DNA of 64,000 nt from Liolophura sinensis (Eukaryota > Mollusca > Polyplacophora > Chitonida > Chitonidae), in contig NC_088300.1 in NCBI RefSeq assembly GCF_032854445.1, forward strand, positions 13,177,191-13,241,190, given 5' to 3'. Made by a program: the position numbers and the translations under genes. The notes under the pieces are model-generated. The model saw nothing but the letters and a program-made list of their open reading frames with translations. It ran no database searches and was not told the origin of the DNA. Each line of letters starts with the position of its first letter. Position 1 is the first letter of the stretch. Of the stretch, positions 43,091 through 56,500 are shown in pieces.

Positions 43091-45221
43091 CTGTTTGTCC
43101 AATATTTCATTGAAGTATTTCTGCAAACGTATTTCCGCCCGAGCATAGCGGATTGGGCGAGAGTGGGATTCAAAAACACAATATCATTTTTATTTCAGAC
43201 GATAGCAGATAACAGAAATCAAACGACCTAGTTTACTCCACTGTGACATTTTACAAACAAAAGGTGTTTTATACATTTAGTATCGGTTACTTTGTCAAAG
43301 TGTTTTATATTTCCTACCTTCTTCTTTCCGCTTTGTCATTCTTGTCGCACTCGCTGAATTATTTCAAAAGAAAGTAGTTTCAAATTTTAGATATCCGTTT
43401 ATGTGATTATCTGCCATGTGATCAAGTTTAGATAATAAGTCACGCGCGGACAGCTGGAAAACAAGTGGCTGCTGTTAATCTACTTAGATAAACGTCCGTA
43501 ACATGATAACTTTATTGTTGTCTGATTTTTTTGTGTTGTTGGACAGTGACACAATTTTAAAGGTCCAAAATGTAACCTCATTTCATATACAAATGTATAT
43601 CTAACACATAAAAACTGTTTATATTTTGATAATAGCCAAGGTTTTATTGCTTCCGTCTTAGAATTCTAGTGGTTACATGTATTTCATTTATATCCTTTAA
43701 TGATCAGCAGTTTATATGTACAGGAAAAAACTGGATAAGTGATTATGGACAGAAAAATGGTTTATGGATAAAAAAGAAAGCCATACGAAAATTAATACAG
43801 TTCGTATAGAATTGTGTCTAAACGTAGATGCATTTCTGTTCTGTGCGAAGCATATGTTTCACGAAAGTGTTTTAGACTGAAGTTGTAAAGTAGCACTGAT
43901 TAACTGGGATATTAACAGTTTTGTTTTGAGAAGACAAAAATAAGATAGCACCACTTCCTAATTTAAATCCGTCATATGTTCATTAAATCCGTCACATGTA
44001 TCAGCGTGTTGACCTTGAAATCAACACTTGCGGTCACAACGTCAAACTAAGCATACTGGGTTGTTTTACCTCTGACAGCTTGTTCTGATATTCTCCGGCA
44101 ATTTTGTAGTCTCTGAGGCCATATCTCAGATATTACGAGCTACTGTGGATGAGACTAGTGTTTTTATAGTGGATATGCCTTGACAGACGTTCACTGCCTT
44201 GAAAGGGTTTGCTGCTCGAAACGCCATTCCATCGTCGGTAAGTTCAATTCATTTTGGCAGTCGAGCGGGAATGGCCGGCGAAAGAAGACATATGTGGTCA
44301 CCATCTCAGACACTGATTGCTATGCCCCGTGTGTTTGACCTGTAATGACCACCAATCTAACGAGAGATACCTAGGGCATGACCTATTCACATCGACTTGA
44401 TCAACCGTTGCCGCCATGAAAATGGTACTTCCAAAACTAGCAGACCGTGGATCGGGCTTTCGGAAGTGATGTCAAAGGGACGATCTCAAGTCACACCATC
44501 CGTTTTTTTTTGTTCAGTGTTTGATAAATGGTGTTCCAGGAACAATTGTCTGCCGAATCGAGTTTCTGCACAGACTGCAGGATGTATCATTTATAACCCG
44601 TATCGTGTTTGATCTTCCTTCATCAATAACACTCCACTGACTGTAATACCATCTGAGAGGAAGGGATTTATCACTGGAGTTAGAGATCAACATTTTCGTC
44701 ATGTTAATTCTGCACAGAAAGGCAGCGAATCTAATGGCATTTCTTCCTGCTGGATCCCATCGCGTCAAAAATGTTTTCATTTTTTCTCTCTCATAACCAT
44801 TCGTCTTTGTGTTAATTGGCAGGGTAGAAGTAGCATTCTCTATATAGGCCTACTGAATAGGAAAATCTGACGTATACTCTACATCAAACTTGCTTTCCTT
44901 ATACAGCCTCGTCTTGCATATTCCGTGAACAGTGTCTTTCTTCATTAGCTTTATATAAACAAGGGGAAACTAACAGTTGTTCACACTTGGTGTATATAAT
45001 TTTGGAAACTTCATGCCCTATGTATCCGACGGTAGTCCGGGCTTTAAGAAACCGAATGAATCTCGTGGAAGCCCACAAGAAATCACGTATGTAGTATCTC
45101 ATCAGCTTTCCAATACGTAATATTCCAATGAAATTAAAACTGAAAGTAGGTATACAGGTTGAATGTGAATATGGGAAGTCAATCAACCGATTATTTCCTA
45201 CGCAATTCACAGAAGACAAGT

Positions 45222-45918
45222 TCCATAAACATGTATATACATTACATGTACTACTATCGCCCTGCACAGTTCTATACACGCGTACGTACATTGCATGTAC
45301 TACTGTCGTCCTGCACAGTTCTATACACTTGTACGTACATTAAATGTACTACTATCGTTCTGTACAGTTCTATACACATGTATATACATTAAATGTACTA
45401 CAATCTTCCTGCACAGTTCTATACACGTGTATGTACATTACATGTGCTACAATCGTCCTGCACAGTTCTATACACGTGTATATACATTACATGTACTACT
45501 ATCGTTCTGCACAGTTCTATACACGTGTATATACATTACATGTACTACTATCGTCCTGCACAGTTCTGTACAAATGTATGTGCATTACATGTACTACTAT
45601 CATCCTGCACAGTTCTATACACATGTATGTACATTATATTTACTACTATCGTCCTGCACAGTTCTATGCACGTGTATATACATTACATGTAGGTTACTAC
45701 TATCGTCCTGCACAATTCTATGCACGTGTATATACATTACATGTAGGCTACTACTATCGTCCTGCACAATTCTATGCACGTGTATATACATTACATGTAG
45801 GCTACTACTATCGTCCTGAACAGTTCTGTGCAAATGTATGTACATTACATGTTCTACTATCGTCCTGCACAGTTCTATACACGTGTATGTACATTACATG
45901 CACTACTATCGTCCTGCA
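45222..45918. repeat. Minisatellite, 49-bp unit (53-bp variant), about 14 copies
   Basis: The unit begins TTCTATACACGTGTATATAC, continues ATTACATGTACTACTATCGT and ends CCTGCACAG. Several later units carry four extra bases (GTAGG.TACTAC). 49 is not a multiple of three, so the same unit is read in all three plus frames, each open. Each unit holds a palindromic core (ACACGTGT and ACATGT). Confidence 0.95.
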
Positions 45919-48900
45919 TTTTATTTGAGCGAGTCTCATTGATCCACAGGGTGATCTCGGTCACAAGTGCTATTAAATTCGTTTAAAGTTATTAAATATA
46001 AACGGGATTGCTATTTGGGACTTAATGAATAGTCTAGTAGTCAAGAAGTTCCTCCAGTATTGACGACAGGCTACATTATACCTCCTACGTCTCATTTCTC
46101 ATCTTCCCATTTCTAATATGTTACATCATCCACATAATCGTCCAAAAATGTGAAGTTAGTTGAAAGTTGAAGTCGATGAATGTTCATGTATGCATTTACT
46201 ATAGACCAAAGGCTTCAACTAAGGCATTACGCACTCCGCCTCACACACACGCAAAAGAGAGAAATTTCTGTTCGAATGCTATTGTTTTTGTATGTTATTT
46301 CTACGAGGGCAGTTTTTGGCATTCCAGCAGGCAAGACAGAAGTTGTCTTCAAATTGAAATATCAAATGGAACGCCAATCCGAAAATCTAAAATTGAATCC
46401 AAAAACTGACTCCAATTCTGAAAGAAAATACATGCAGTTTTTAACTCCAAAAAAGATTCCAGTCTGATGCAAAAGGTTCCTTTTTCTATGACGGATTTCC
46501 TTGCGAACAGCCAATGATGCTGCACAGTCATGATTTAATTCAGAAAGTGCTCACATAAATGTGTATATACGTAGACCGCGGCATCATTGACAGTTAACGA
46601 AAGAAAGCAGTGTTATGTTACGTTTTAATACTTGGCGTGAATTTAGTTGCAAGGAATGAGGCTAATGAAAGAGGTTTATAAACCACTTGAGAGGAAACTA
46701 GGTAATGACAATCCGCCAACCCAACATTTTCACCGAAACGATATTGTCAAACGCGTTTCTGCATTTCTTATAAATGCAGAACCTATATATAGATACCCCA
46801 TGTAGCTCATTTGCTTACAGGATAGCTCAGATGAAAGTTAATCGAATTCTCTAAACACACCTGCAAAAAGGAACATTTTAATTTTATCGACGAAATCAGC
46901 CAAATTTGTACAATCAGCAATTCAAGCCATAAATCTAGCAGCGGGAAACTTATCACTCTGTGAACTGAAAGTCATTGTTCATTAACTGCTGGAAACAAGC
47001 TGTGGAGGTTAATCAAATTTTTTTTGCAGCAAATCAAACCGTTTAGATATGACATGATTTCTCGTCTGAAATAAAACATCGTTATTAACTTGACCACCTG
47101 GACTGCTGATACGGATAATGCATGTTGCAGCAAAATGGTATAGATGATATGAGTTCGAACTTTCAGAAGATTTGAATTATTTTTTTATGTCAAGGATTTT
47201 AGTAACCACACGCTTAATATGCAGAAAGGATTACTGTATATCTGTTTTTATATCTAGTAGAGGCCACATTACTTGTATTGTCAAGTTATTTCAAATATTA
47301 CTTTGTAATTTCCTGACAGCCCATGAGCTGATGGATGTGCCACTATATACAACGTCATTAATAGAACGTCATTAAAGAACACCAATTTTAAAGCAACGAT
47401 TAAGTTATCTTTATCTTCCGGTTTTATTGACTAAAATCTTTCTCTTGTACACATATGATTCTTGTCCAGAAATTGATATGGCGGACGCTTTTCTAACCCG
47501 TATTGTATGTTACTTGTGTACATACCAGAATACGACTTGTTCAAGGAATTTTCAGGGAAGATTCTAAGAACATGGGATGTTGTACTTTACCTTGAGATTT
47601 TGTTCATTGCTGTTTACTTTGAATCCACGTCCAAGTTATTGCTGCAAACACTGGTGTGTTAAGGTTATTCCATGAAAGATTTTCGCCCTAAGTATCTTAA
47701 GTTTTTTACTGAATATAATTCTCTGTGAGTAAATATGGACAGAGCTCCCGGAGTCCCTCGCCCTCTTCTTCATAATTGTGTATAATTCCGCTGAACGCGG
47801 GACTAGATCGCCACGTGGAGTATAAGAACAGTTGCAATCAAAACGCAACTGAGATACATATTTTGAGTATCGACATCTTACGATCCACCATTAGCATATC
47901 ATTTTATTCATTCTCCTAGAACATTCCTTAGGTCTTTCTGCATCATTGGAAATTGACGACCACACCTCTTTGCATCCGTCCTATTTTCGTACTTTATATG
48001 CATTTTTAGTTCTTTGGTACTACTAAAATTGCTATGAGATGAGTGTTCATTTAATGCTAGAACTCAAGTACTGTCATGTATGAGTAATTGGAATGATAGT
48101 CTGAGGAAACCTTAAGAGCCTGGCCAAACTTTACTAAGTTACACTGACTTTCCGTTGTAACCAAGATACCATTGTGATGAAAACCTAATACAGAGCAAAT
48201 AAACTTCCGCACGAATTTCTGAAGTTGCTAGTATCTAGTTATATCTTTCATCTTTACTTGGCACATGTGCTTACTAGACAAGATAATCTCATACCCTGGC
48301 CGTAATTTCCTCTACTTCTTTCCTAACGAGCTTGTTAATTCATCTCTCCACTAGAGTAATTAGTGCCCAAATCGCATTTACGAGGTGTTTATTTGTCTTT
48401 TCCCAGCATCTTCCAGTTGAGTCATATACTATATGAAGCTCCCTCTAGCGAAACTCCCGACCTTTTGATAAAGGTCGCGCAATAAAGCCCAGAATTACCT
48501 CCATCAAGAAATATCGAGTGCGTCTCAAAGAGGAAATCACTTCTGTATCACGTCTTGTAAGGGTGTGCTATTTCCTGGTTTTAACTGTAAGCAACCCTAG
48601 TTGTTTCAGTTGGTGTTATTTGCTAGAGATCCACAAACGCCTGGAAAATGTTTTTGATTATATCTGGTAAGAACCTTTATGTAGCTGAGGAGTGTTTGTG
48701 AATCGTTTCAAATACAAGTTATCTGAACCAACCAATCCACTAGTTTGGTACCCTAATCAGTTGTTTTGCTGTAGTCGCATCACCACACATGACAAGACTC
48801 TCGACGACTGGGCGCATTTGTAGATTTGTCAAACCCACCCAGCACTTGACCAATGAGATTGCGGGTGTGAATCCAACATTTGCTGATTCGGCTGATTTTG

Positions 48901-50438
48901 ATCATGATGGTTTGGCCTGGAGTATGGCGTATAACTTAAGCAATTTCAATTAAGTTTTTAATGACATTCTTTCCCAAAAGTTAGTTTTTCCGTCTTAATT
49001 GCAGTTAAAAGCTTTCGGTCGCTAAAGTGACAAAATAGCGGAGATTATTCTACGTTATTATAACGACCCATTGAGGAGACCACAGAAACAGTCCACTCAA
49101 ACTGAAGTACTGTGTGTGAGATACTAGAAATTTGTCATTTTCGTTTGCTTACCGTAATAGTCTAGAGAAAATTTGGTTTTAAACATTAAATACATTTTTA
49201 CTACGGTTTATACTCCAGGTCTTGCGATTTCAGCGGGCAAGTTCATCGGAAAGCCTATTTATTGGACGTTTAGGTTAGGTAAAGTAAGCTTCCTTTGAAA
49301 GGCTTCGTTGTCATATATTTAAAATTTTTTTTTTTGTATTTTATGCTGCCCTATTACGATACAAAACCGCTGTTCTATAATGATATTAGGGATAGAAATT
49401 CTATAATTTTTACATTCCATTTCTTATCAGCCATATAACCGTAATTACTCACTGTCAGGGACTATAAAGTAAACAAAGTGGCTAGGTGGTCAGATTATCC
49501 AAACATTGAAAATAAAGCTCATAAAAGATTATCAGAATTGACACGTTGGACAAATTTTATTTTGTGAAATATATCCTGAAAAATTTCAACACATAAATGT
49601 AGATGTACACAGTCCTTCAACAGGTGCCGAAGCTGAAAATACACCTTTACCCTGCAAGTGAGGCTATGACGCACGGTACATGCTCGACTAAGTGCGGAAA
49701 TGGATTATTTTTCGGTACCGCTATTCAGAACATTCTTATGCATATGTATGTCTGTTCAAAGTACATGGGGATTCCAAAAGGCGTAACATACCGCAAAAAC
49801 TACTGAAAGGTACCCAGTTGTAAATGGAAAGAAAACATACAATTTCGGATCTGTGAATCACAACATATAAGGGGGACAAATGACAAAGAAGAGCATCCTA
49901 GTTCCAATTATCAGCCACGGGAGTTCCTGCGGAGATGACAGAAAATGGCCATCCTCACAACACAGACGATTCTTTGTGCTAATTCACTGCGCTTTTGTTG
50001 ACGCCATAAGGACAAAAATGCGCCAAAAAGGGAGCACTATTCACAGGAAAAACAAGACGAAAATGAAACATGTCTCTCTGTATCACGCATCAATAGTGAG
50101 TAGGAAGTTAGCACTGAATCACAGATTTGTCAGATTTAATCCGGTAACCCGTGAATTCTTCCACGTGAAGCCATCATCAGTAATGGAACCGCTATAAGAC
50201 ATACACAAACAAAACGAAGATGTCATTTCACATAACTTGTGAAGATACATGTAATACCGGTACACTCAGAACAGTAATCCAATATCCCATTGTACATTGA
50301 TTTGTCAAAATGGACTGTCATGCAGTCTAAATATTTTCACCAGTTTTTACATATCCACACGGAATTCAGGTGAATTGTAACGAATAACAAATCCGTGTGA
50401 AAGCGCCCAACAAAGAAGCACCGTGACTTGCGGATGGC

Positions 50439-50588
50439 TCAAGATAACTCATCGTCAGTGTCTTTCATTCCTTCTTTCATACGAATACAGATGTACTCGT
50501 AAACTTTCCGCCAGGCGTCCGCAGCTTCCTTCGTGTAATTGTCCTGTAAAGTTTCGGACAGTCCGAAATCCAACGCTGGCCAAAGTTT
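50439..50588 (-). CDS. Globin gene, exon 3
   Basis: 49 codons plus a TGA stop (50441-50439), acceptor CCTGTTGTAG, phase 0. It encodes helices G end and H (KLWPALDFGLSETL, AWRKVYEYICIRM) and an acidic tail ending DDELS. Confidence 0.92.
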   Translation of the reverse strand, partial: KLWPALDFGLSETLQDNYTKEAADAWRKVYEYICIRMKEGMKDTDDELS

Positions 50589-53500
50589 CTACAACAGGAA
50601 AAGGAAAGAAAAATATATGATATACACGTGAACAACAGCGAGTTCACGACTCCCCGCCTTATGAATTGTATAAACTTTAAGTGACAGACAGCAACTGACT
50701 AATGTTTATGTTCACTGAAAGATTACCTTTCAAAGTATCACAAACCGGCATTAAATATTTTTTTAGATTTTCCAGTAAAATTTTAGAGAATCTTCGTCTT
50801 GACACAGCTCCAGCGCGTTTCCATTATTGACAGGAAGGTGACGTCACGTTTACTCTAGCTCTTTAACGTCGAAGTTATTTTCTGTGTTATAGTCATAGCT
50901 GTAGCCTATGGGAGATAAAAGTTACCGACATTGGCGATGAAGATCCAAGTGATAAATTGGGTATACAAAGGATATTTCTTCCACTGCCTGAACTGTTGAT
51001 ACAATAAGCCTGCTATATCATTTAGAGTTTAAGTAACCTGCAGATGCACTACCGGAGTATTCCTGGTTCAGGTCGTAGGAGATTTAGGGGATTTTGACCC
51101 CTATTTTAAAAATATTTACAAGATTACAGTAAAATTCTTGTACAACTGGATTCATGCTCAATTCTGAAACAAATGAAAATAGATTTAGGCACGGCTGGGG
51201 CTGATCAAGGCATTCGATTGTCGCTAAATTTTATTCTTTAGTTTTGTGGCGGTGGCTTCTAAGACGAGAGCAGTGCTGACCCAATTATCGAGGATGTCAG
51301 AGAAAGCACCTCGGCTTGAAATAGGCGTTTCAATAATTTTACCGTATTTTATGAAAGGAACAGAGAAAAATCATCCCTCGTATGAAAGAAAGACAAAGGT
51401 GCAAAATTTAAATTCTCCAATTCTGATAAACTGAGAGAAAAACAAATTGTATCGTAAGAGATAATTAAGTTTAAGCATTGTCCGATGAGATGCTGCTTTC
51501 TCATTCCCATCAACCTTCGACGTCCCTAATGAGTTTTTCACTGACTCTGATTTTTGGTATTTTGAAACTGCTGACTAACCGGTAAAATGGATGACAAAAA
51601 AATGTATTTGTATAATTTGAGCAGCGTGCATAAGTAGGTCGATGTATAATGCTTTTCAATTACGCTTTTCATGCTTGCTGTTTGGAATTGTTAATGATAA
51701 ATTATATTTTTATAACTTGGAAAGAGGGTATATTACGACACTGGTTCTGAGCATATATGATGATGCATGCTAATCAAGCGTGCTCAATACCTATATACAT
51801 TTCTTGGTTAAGTCTTGAACCAAAATCCTGTGAAAATACGTCAACACTTAATCTTACCAAAACTGTAAACAAATAAATATCAACTATAACAAAATAACAA
51901 TGTGCCCTGGTGCAGTTGTCAACAGACAAGGTTTAGATTTCTTTCTGTTGTCTTTCTACAATGATAACGAGAATCATAAATAAACACACGAATGAATGTC
52001 ATCCTTTCAGTTGTTTTTATTTCTGGAGTGAACAAATGGACTCCGACAATAAGGAAGATTCTACCTGTGGGCATTTTTGTGCATTGCATATATTCACAAT
52101 ATAGTTATCTTACTGTAACATGAGCACGCACACAGTCATTTATGTGCTGCAGCAGACATAACAGACATCGTGCTCCGTACTTTATGGTGCTAATATGTAC
52201 AAAGGATGGGTTTATTTTCTTAAGGCCACAGATTACAATGGCAGCTATAAAACATTACATCTTAATTTAGCGGAAGGAGATATGTAGGGACATTAGCCTT
52301 AGTTCCAGCCAACGATCGATATTACATAACTCAGTGCTCGCCTAAAAGCACGGGCTCAAATGTAACATTTTAAATTAAAAATCACGTTGTCGACATAGCT
52401 TGCATTTGTGATTTCGATCGTAAAGGCACAACCATTTAGGTAAAGCCCTTCTGCGCTCTGATGCAGCACAATGATGTCTTAAATATCGTGTGATTTCATT
52501 TAAATATGAAATCTGACATGAATCCTTGATTACCTCTAATCCGTAGAAAGGAGAGCCTGCTGCATCATATTTGTATCAACTAGAATTGATATAGGTGACA
52601 CAGAAAGGTGATCACATGATCGTTCAAATATGTCATATTTTGATTATAATAACTGATCACGTTACGCTTGTGACCTTTTCCGTTGCCAGCATGCACTTGA
52701 TGGGAGGCCGAGGAGTAAAGATTTTTTTTCGTTTGAGTGGATTGTGACGCCCTCCTCCCCCTCTCCCGGGGCCATCAGCCCAACTTGCTCTCGTGGGCCC
52801 TTTTCGACGATGCTTATTTGTGCTGTCGTACGTTCGTTAGAAATTGGAGTTTTACGCCGTACTCAAGAATATTTCACTTCTACGACAGTGGCCAGCACTA
52901 TAGTTTCACTACAGGAAGCCGGACAGAGTCAAGAAAAGCTCAACACTCATCCGCATGTTGATGGCAGACCTTCCCACGAACGACTGCAGAGGAAATCAGC
53001 ATGAGGACTCACATTGATCGCATTGGTGAGAGGTATCTGGGCCATTGTGCTGCGCCAGCGCGCTTTTCACTTGGCCACGTTCGTTAAATATAACTTGTCT
53101 TTCATCATTATTGTGCCTATCTATAGACGCACATGTACGTCACACGTGTATCAGTAATTTGCCAAAAAGCGGTGGGTTCCTCCACTCATAAAACTGATTC
53201 TCGAGCCAATTCTCGAGTAATGCGTTAAACAAAAATGATATAAATAAATTAACTTAAACCTGCACTTGACTGTAATTTATGTTTATCCTTAAAGAGCATC
53301 GCTTTTATGAAAGTGATGCCTAATAAAAGCGCAGAAGGTCGTGTCGTAACCGACATCATTTTAATCGAGTGAAGAAATCAGGTTGTTTTATGAGGCGGTG
53401 GACAGTGCGAGCTCACTGGAAGCTAAGTGGTCGGACTGACGGCTACCTGCCGGTTTGTGTTAGTAACCTTATCATGTGACTGAAGATTTAAAGGGGGTGT

Positions 53501-56500
53501 ACCCCAGGCGATAGACTTTCTTTAGACAGAACATGCCACTAATGGCAGCACATTTAGGACAAATGTACCTTTGAGACACATAAAGCGACAAGAGAAAACA
53601 GTTAACGAACGCGTACGTAGCAGCCTGGGAACCTCCACTGCCAGATGTGTTAAGACTTCTATGTGAACAGTTTTCAAAGAGACGAAACAATGTTGTGGTT
53701 GCCTACGAGAGAACCTAGTCCAGTGTAACAGTGGAACTGGGCGAATCGCGGAGCGGCAATCTGCAAGCTATCTCACAATAATTATGACAAATGCGATTTA
53801 GATTGGCGAGTGTCCAAGGGAATAGGTCGACCAGATATTACTTTCCTTCGATCAGGCCGTGTAATCAGATCTAAGCGATTTACACCTACTTTGAGCATGA
53901 TCGGCTTCACTTGTCTCCGGGCGTGGGTTTGCCCGACGGCTTTCAGGACATTGTCCAGAACATATGGATTGTTCAAGCTCTCCACTGCCGCTCCTAATCC
54001 CTCCATCACGGTAGTGGCGTGCTTTTGTAACATCTTCTCATCGATGACAAACTCCAGTCGATTCTCCTCGCTGATGGTTATTATTTTGGGGAAAAGACCT
54101 TTCATTTCGGCATTGGTCTGAAAGAACCTGAAGAGTAAAAGTAAATAACAGGAATTAATACAAATGTATATGTAAAATACCTGTTTTGTGGCAGTACGGC
54201 TTCTTTTTGCGGTAACTTGGCAGGTCTTAGGCCCACTAACATTGTATGCCGCCATCATAACAACACCTACAACAATAACATCATGGAAATAGAGGACTCC
54301 GTATTCCGTATTACCGTTAACACTGTTAACAGCTTATCTATCAGAAATGAAAATGATCATACATTCCCTACGACTTGTTTTAAAACGCAAAAACTCTTAT
54401 TTTAAAGTCCTGTTTTAAACATCTTTCAAATTTTTTGTAAAGTAACTGGTTATTGAGTACTAATCATTGGTTACTCTTGCGAGTGCTGCTTCTGTGTCTT
54501 AGCAGGATAATAAGTTGTAAAACGTCGATTTTTGAATCCTTCAAAACCAAATCACTACAGTAAAATTTCACCTACGTGATTTTGGACTACTGGGTATGTG
54601 ACGAAACATTTTGCGGTTTCTGATGTGACGCTGTCACATTGCGTGTTATGAGACTATACGACAAAAAGCACCAAACTCAAGTATATATCAAGCGAAAGGC
54701 TATTTAACACTGTCCTGGAAAACAAATCGATATTTTATTAGAATGTTTTAATCTATTAAAATCGAATGCTTCGGCTGTCTGCTTGACTTACAATAGTTTG
54801 TTTAGAGGTCTGTTGGATCCACAGCTCTATATGAGTCTGTGTTTTGGGGTGCAAAAGTCTTGTAGTCTGTCTGTGTTGAGGGGCAAAAGCCTCATGTGAC
54901 TTTTCAATGATCACAATATGGTCAGAAAAGACCACAGTAGAATCTATCATTTCACATACATTTAACCTCGGTTAAATACATTTTAAAACATTGATTTGAT
55001 CCAGTATCCTGGACAATATGTGGTGATCTTTTACCTGACATATACTTAACGTTAATGTTTTCTTTGCCTTTGAGTTGAAGGCCTAACTGTACCTGTGATC
55101 CCTGTCTCCGGTGTGAGCGGACATCTAGCATACTGATGTTTTCATTACATAGATAGGTATTTAGAAAGAAAACAGATGATCAGTGTGTGAAAGCATATAT
55201 CCATTACTTTATCAATGCACCATTGTTGAATTGTAGCTATAAATTTGCTGAAACATTCTATTTGCCCAGACTTGCCCAACAAATATCACACTAAAATTTA
55301 AATGTTTGCAGCGTAAATAACCATCGTATGTACAATATTTTTTTTTATTCTTTTCTCAGAAACTTAAGCCCTATTCACACTAGCATCACAACCATAACTA
55401 TGTCGTTTTAACATGACATTCATGACATTTAGCCTCGGAGAACTGATGTCGTCCCAACATGTAGCCAGTCGTGTGAATGATCATACAGAACAAAGAGTGC
55501 TCTATTTCTACTAGCGAAGGAGTCATGTTTGTCATGCCACATTTATGGGTGGAGGAAACCGAAATGGCCTTGCGGGGAGTATGATGAGTATGTTTAAAGC
55601 TGTCAAGGATCCTGGGAGATTAGTAAATCTATGCAACAGCTCTTCTACGATGACCCACAGCACCCATTCCCACCAATGACGTTTCCGCCGGCTTGATATT
55701 TCTCACTGTTATTGAGGCATTTTTATGTGTTGTATATATATCTTTGAAAGAGGTTAGAAATAGAAACACCCCCCCCCATTCAGAAATGGTTCAATATTGT
55801 ACCCTCTTGAAGCAGAAAGAGTTTATAATAGAACAAGGTAAATGGTTCTGTATAGAACCATAGTGAGCGAAAAGGTTCTTTGTAGAACCATATCTAAAGG
55901 GTTCTATATTGAATCTTTTCAAAAGTGTTCTTTATACGTCGTATAAGTGAAATATTCCTGAGTACGGCGTAAAACATCAATCAAATAAATAAATAAATAT
56001 AGATGTGTAACATGTGGTTTAGTTTCACAAAACATATTCGTTTTTCAAAACTGCATTTAAATCCGAGTAACAAGAGGCCTTAGGAATTTTGCGGTAAGCG
56101 CTGTGTTTGATACAGCTTAAACTGACACTTGTATTAAGATACATTTTTTATTTATTTCATTGGTGTTTTACGCCGCACTCATGAATATTTCACTTACACG
56201 ACAACTGCCAGCATTATGGTGGGAGGAAACCGGGCTTATATCATTGTACGCATATATGTAAGTATGCTTGGGGTTCGTTATACTTAAGAATTTTTCAGAA
56301 GTCATTATGTGTGTGTACAAGTATTGTGTCTTGTTGTGACAGGGCGATTCCATGCCGCCAAAGTGTTGCCGCCACTGAAGTATCATGCCGAAGACAACAG
56401 ACATGATACCCCATCTAGTCACATACTGACATTTGGCCAACCGGTCATGTATTCTTGATGTAACCTGTCATTGCTGAGCGCCAAGCGAGACTGATGATAA

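Larger units (their letters stand above)
41297..50438. other. About 9 kb between the SLC46-like gene and the globin gene
   Basis: Holds a SINE, families 3 and 4, and the 49-bp minisatellite. No open frame shows a recognisable domain. The 5' untranslated exon(s) of the SLC46-like gene and the globin 3' untranslated region should fall at the two ends. Confidence 0.55.

Noticed and set aside
45128-45928. Several 70-194-codon Tyr/Cys-rich frames
   Set aside because: Each is the same 49-bp repeat read in a different frame.
49880-50197. 105-codon plus-strand frame near the globin 3' end
   Set aside because: It lies opposite the likely globin 3' untranslated region and has no family likeness.
53165-53255. 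Further SINE copy in globin intron 2
   Set aside because: Only GGTGGGTTCCTCC and a weak AAATAAATT tail match; too eroded to call.
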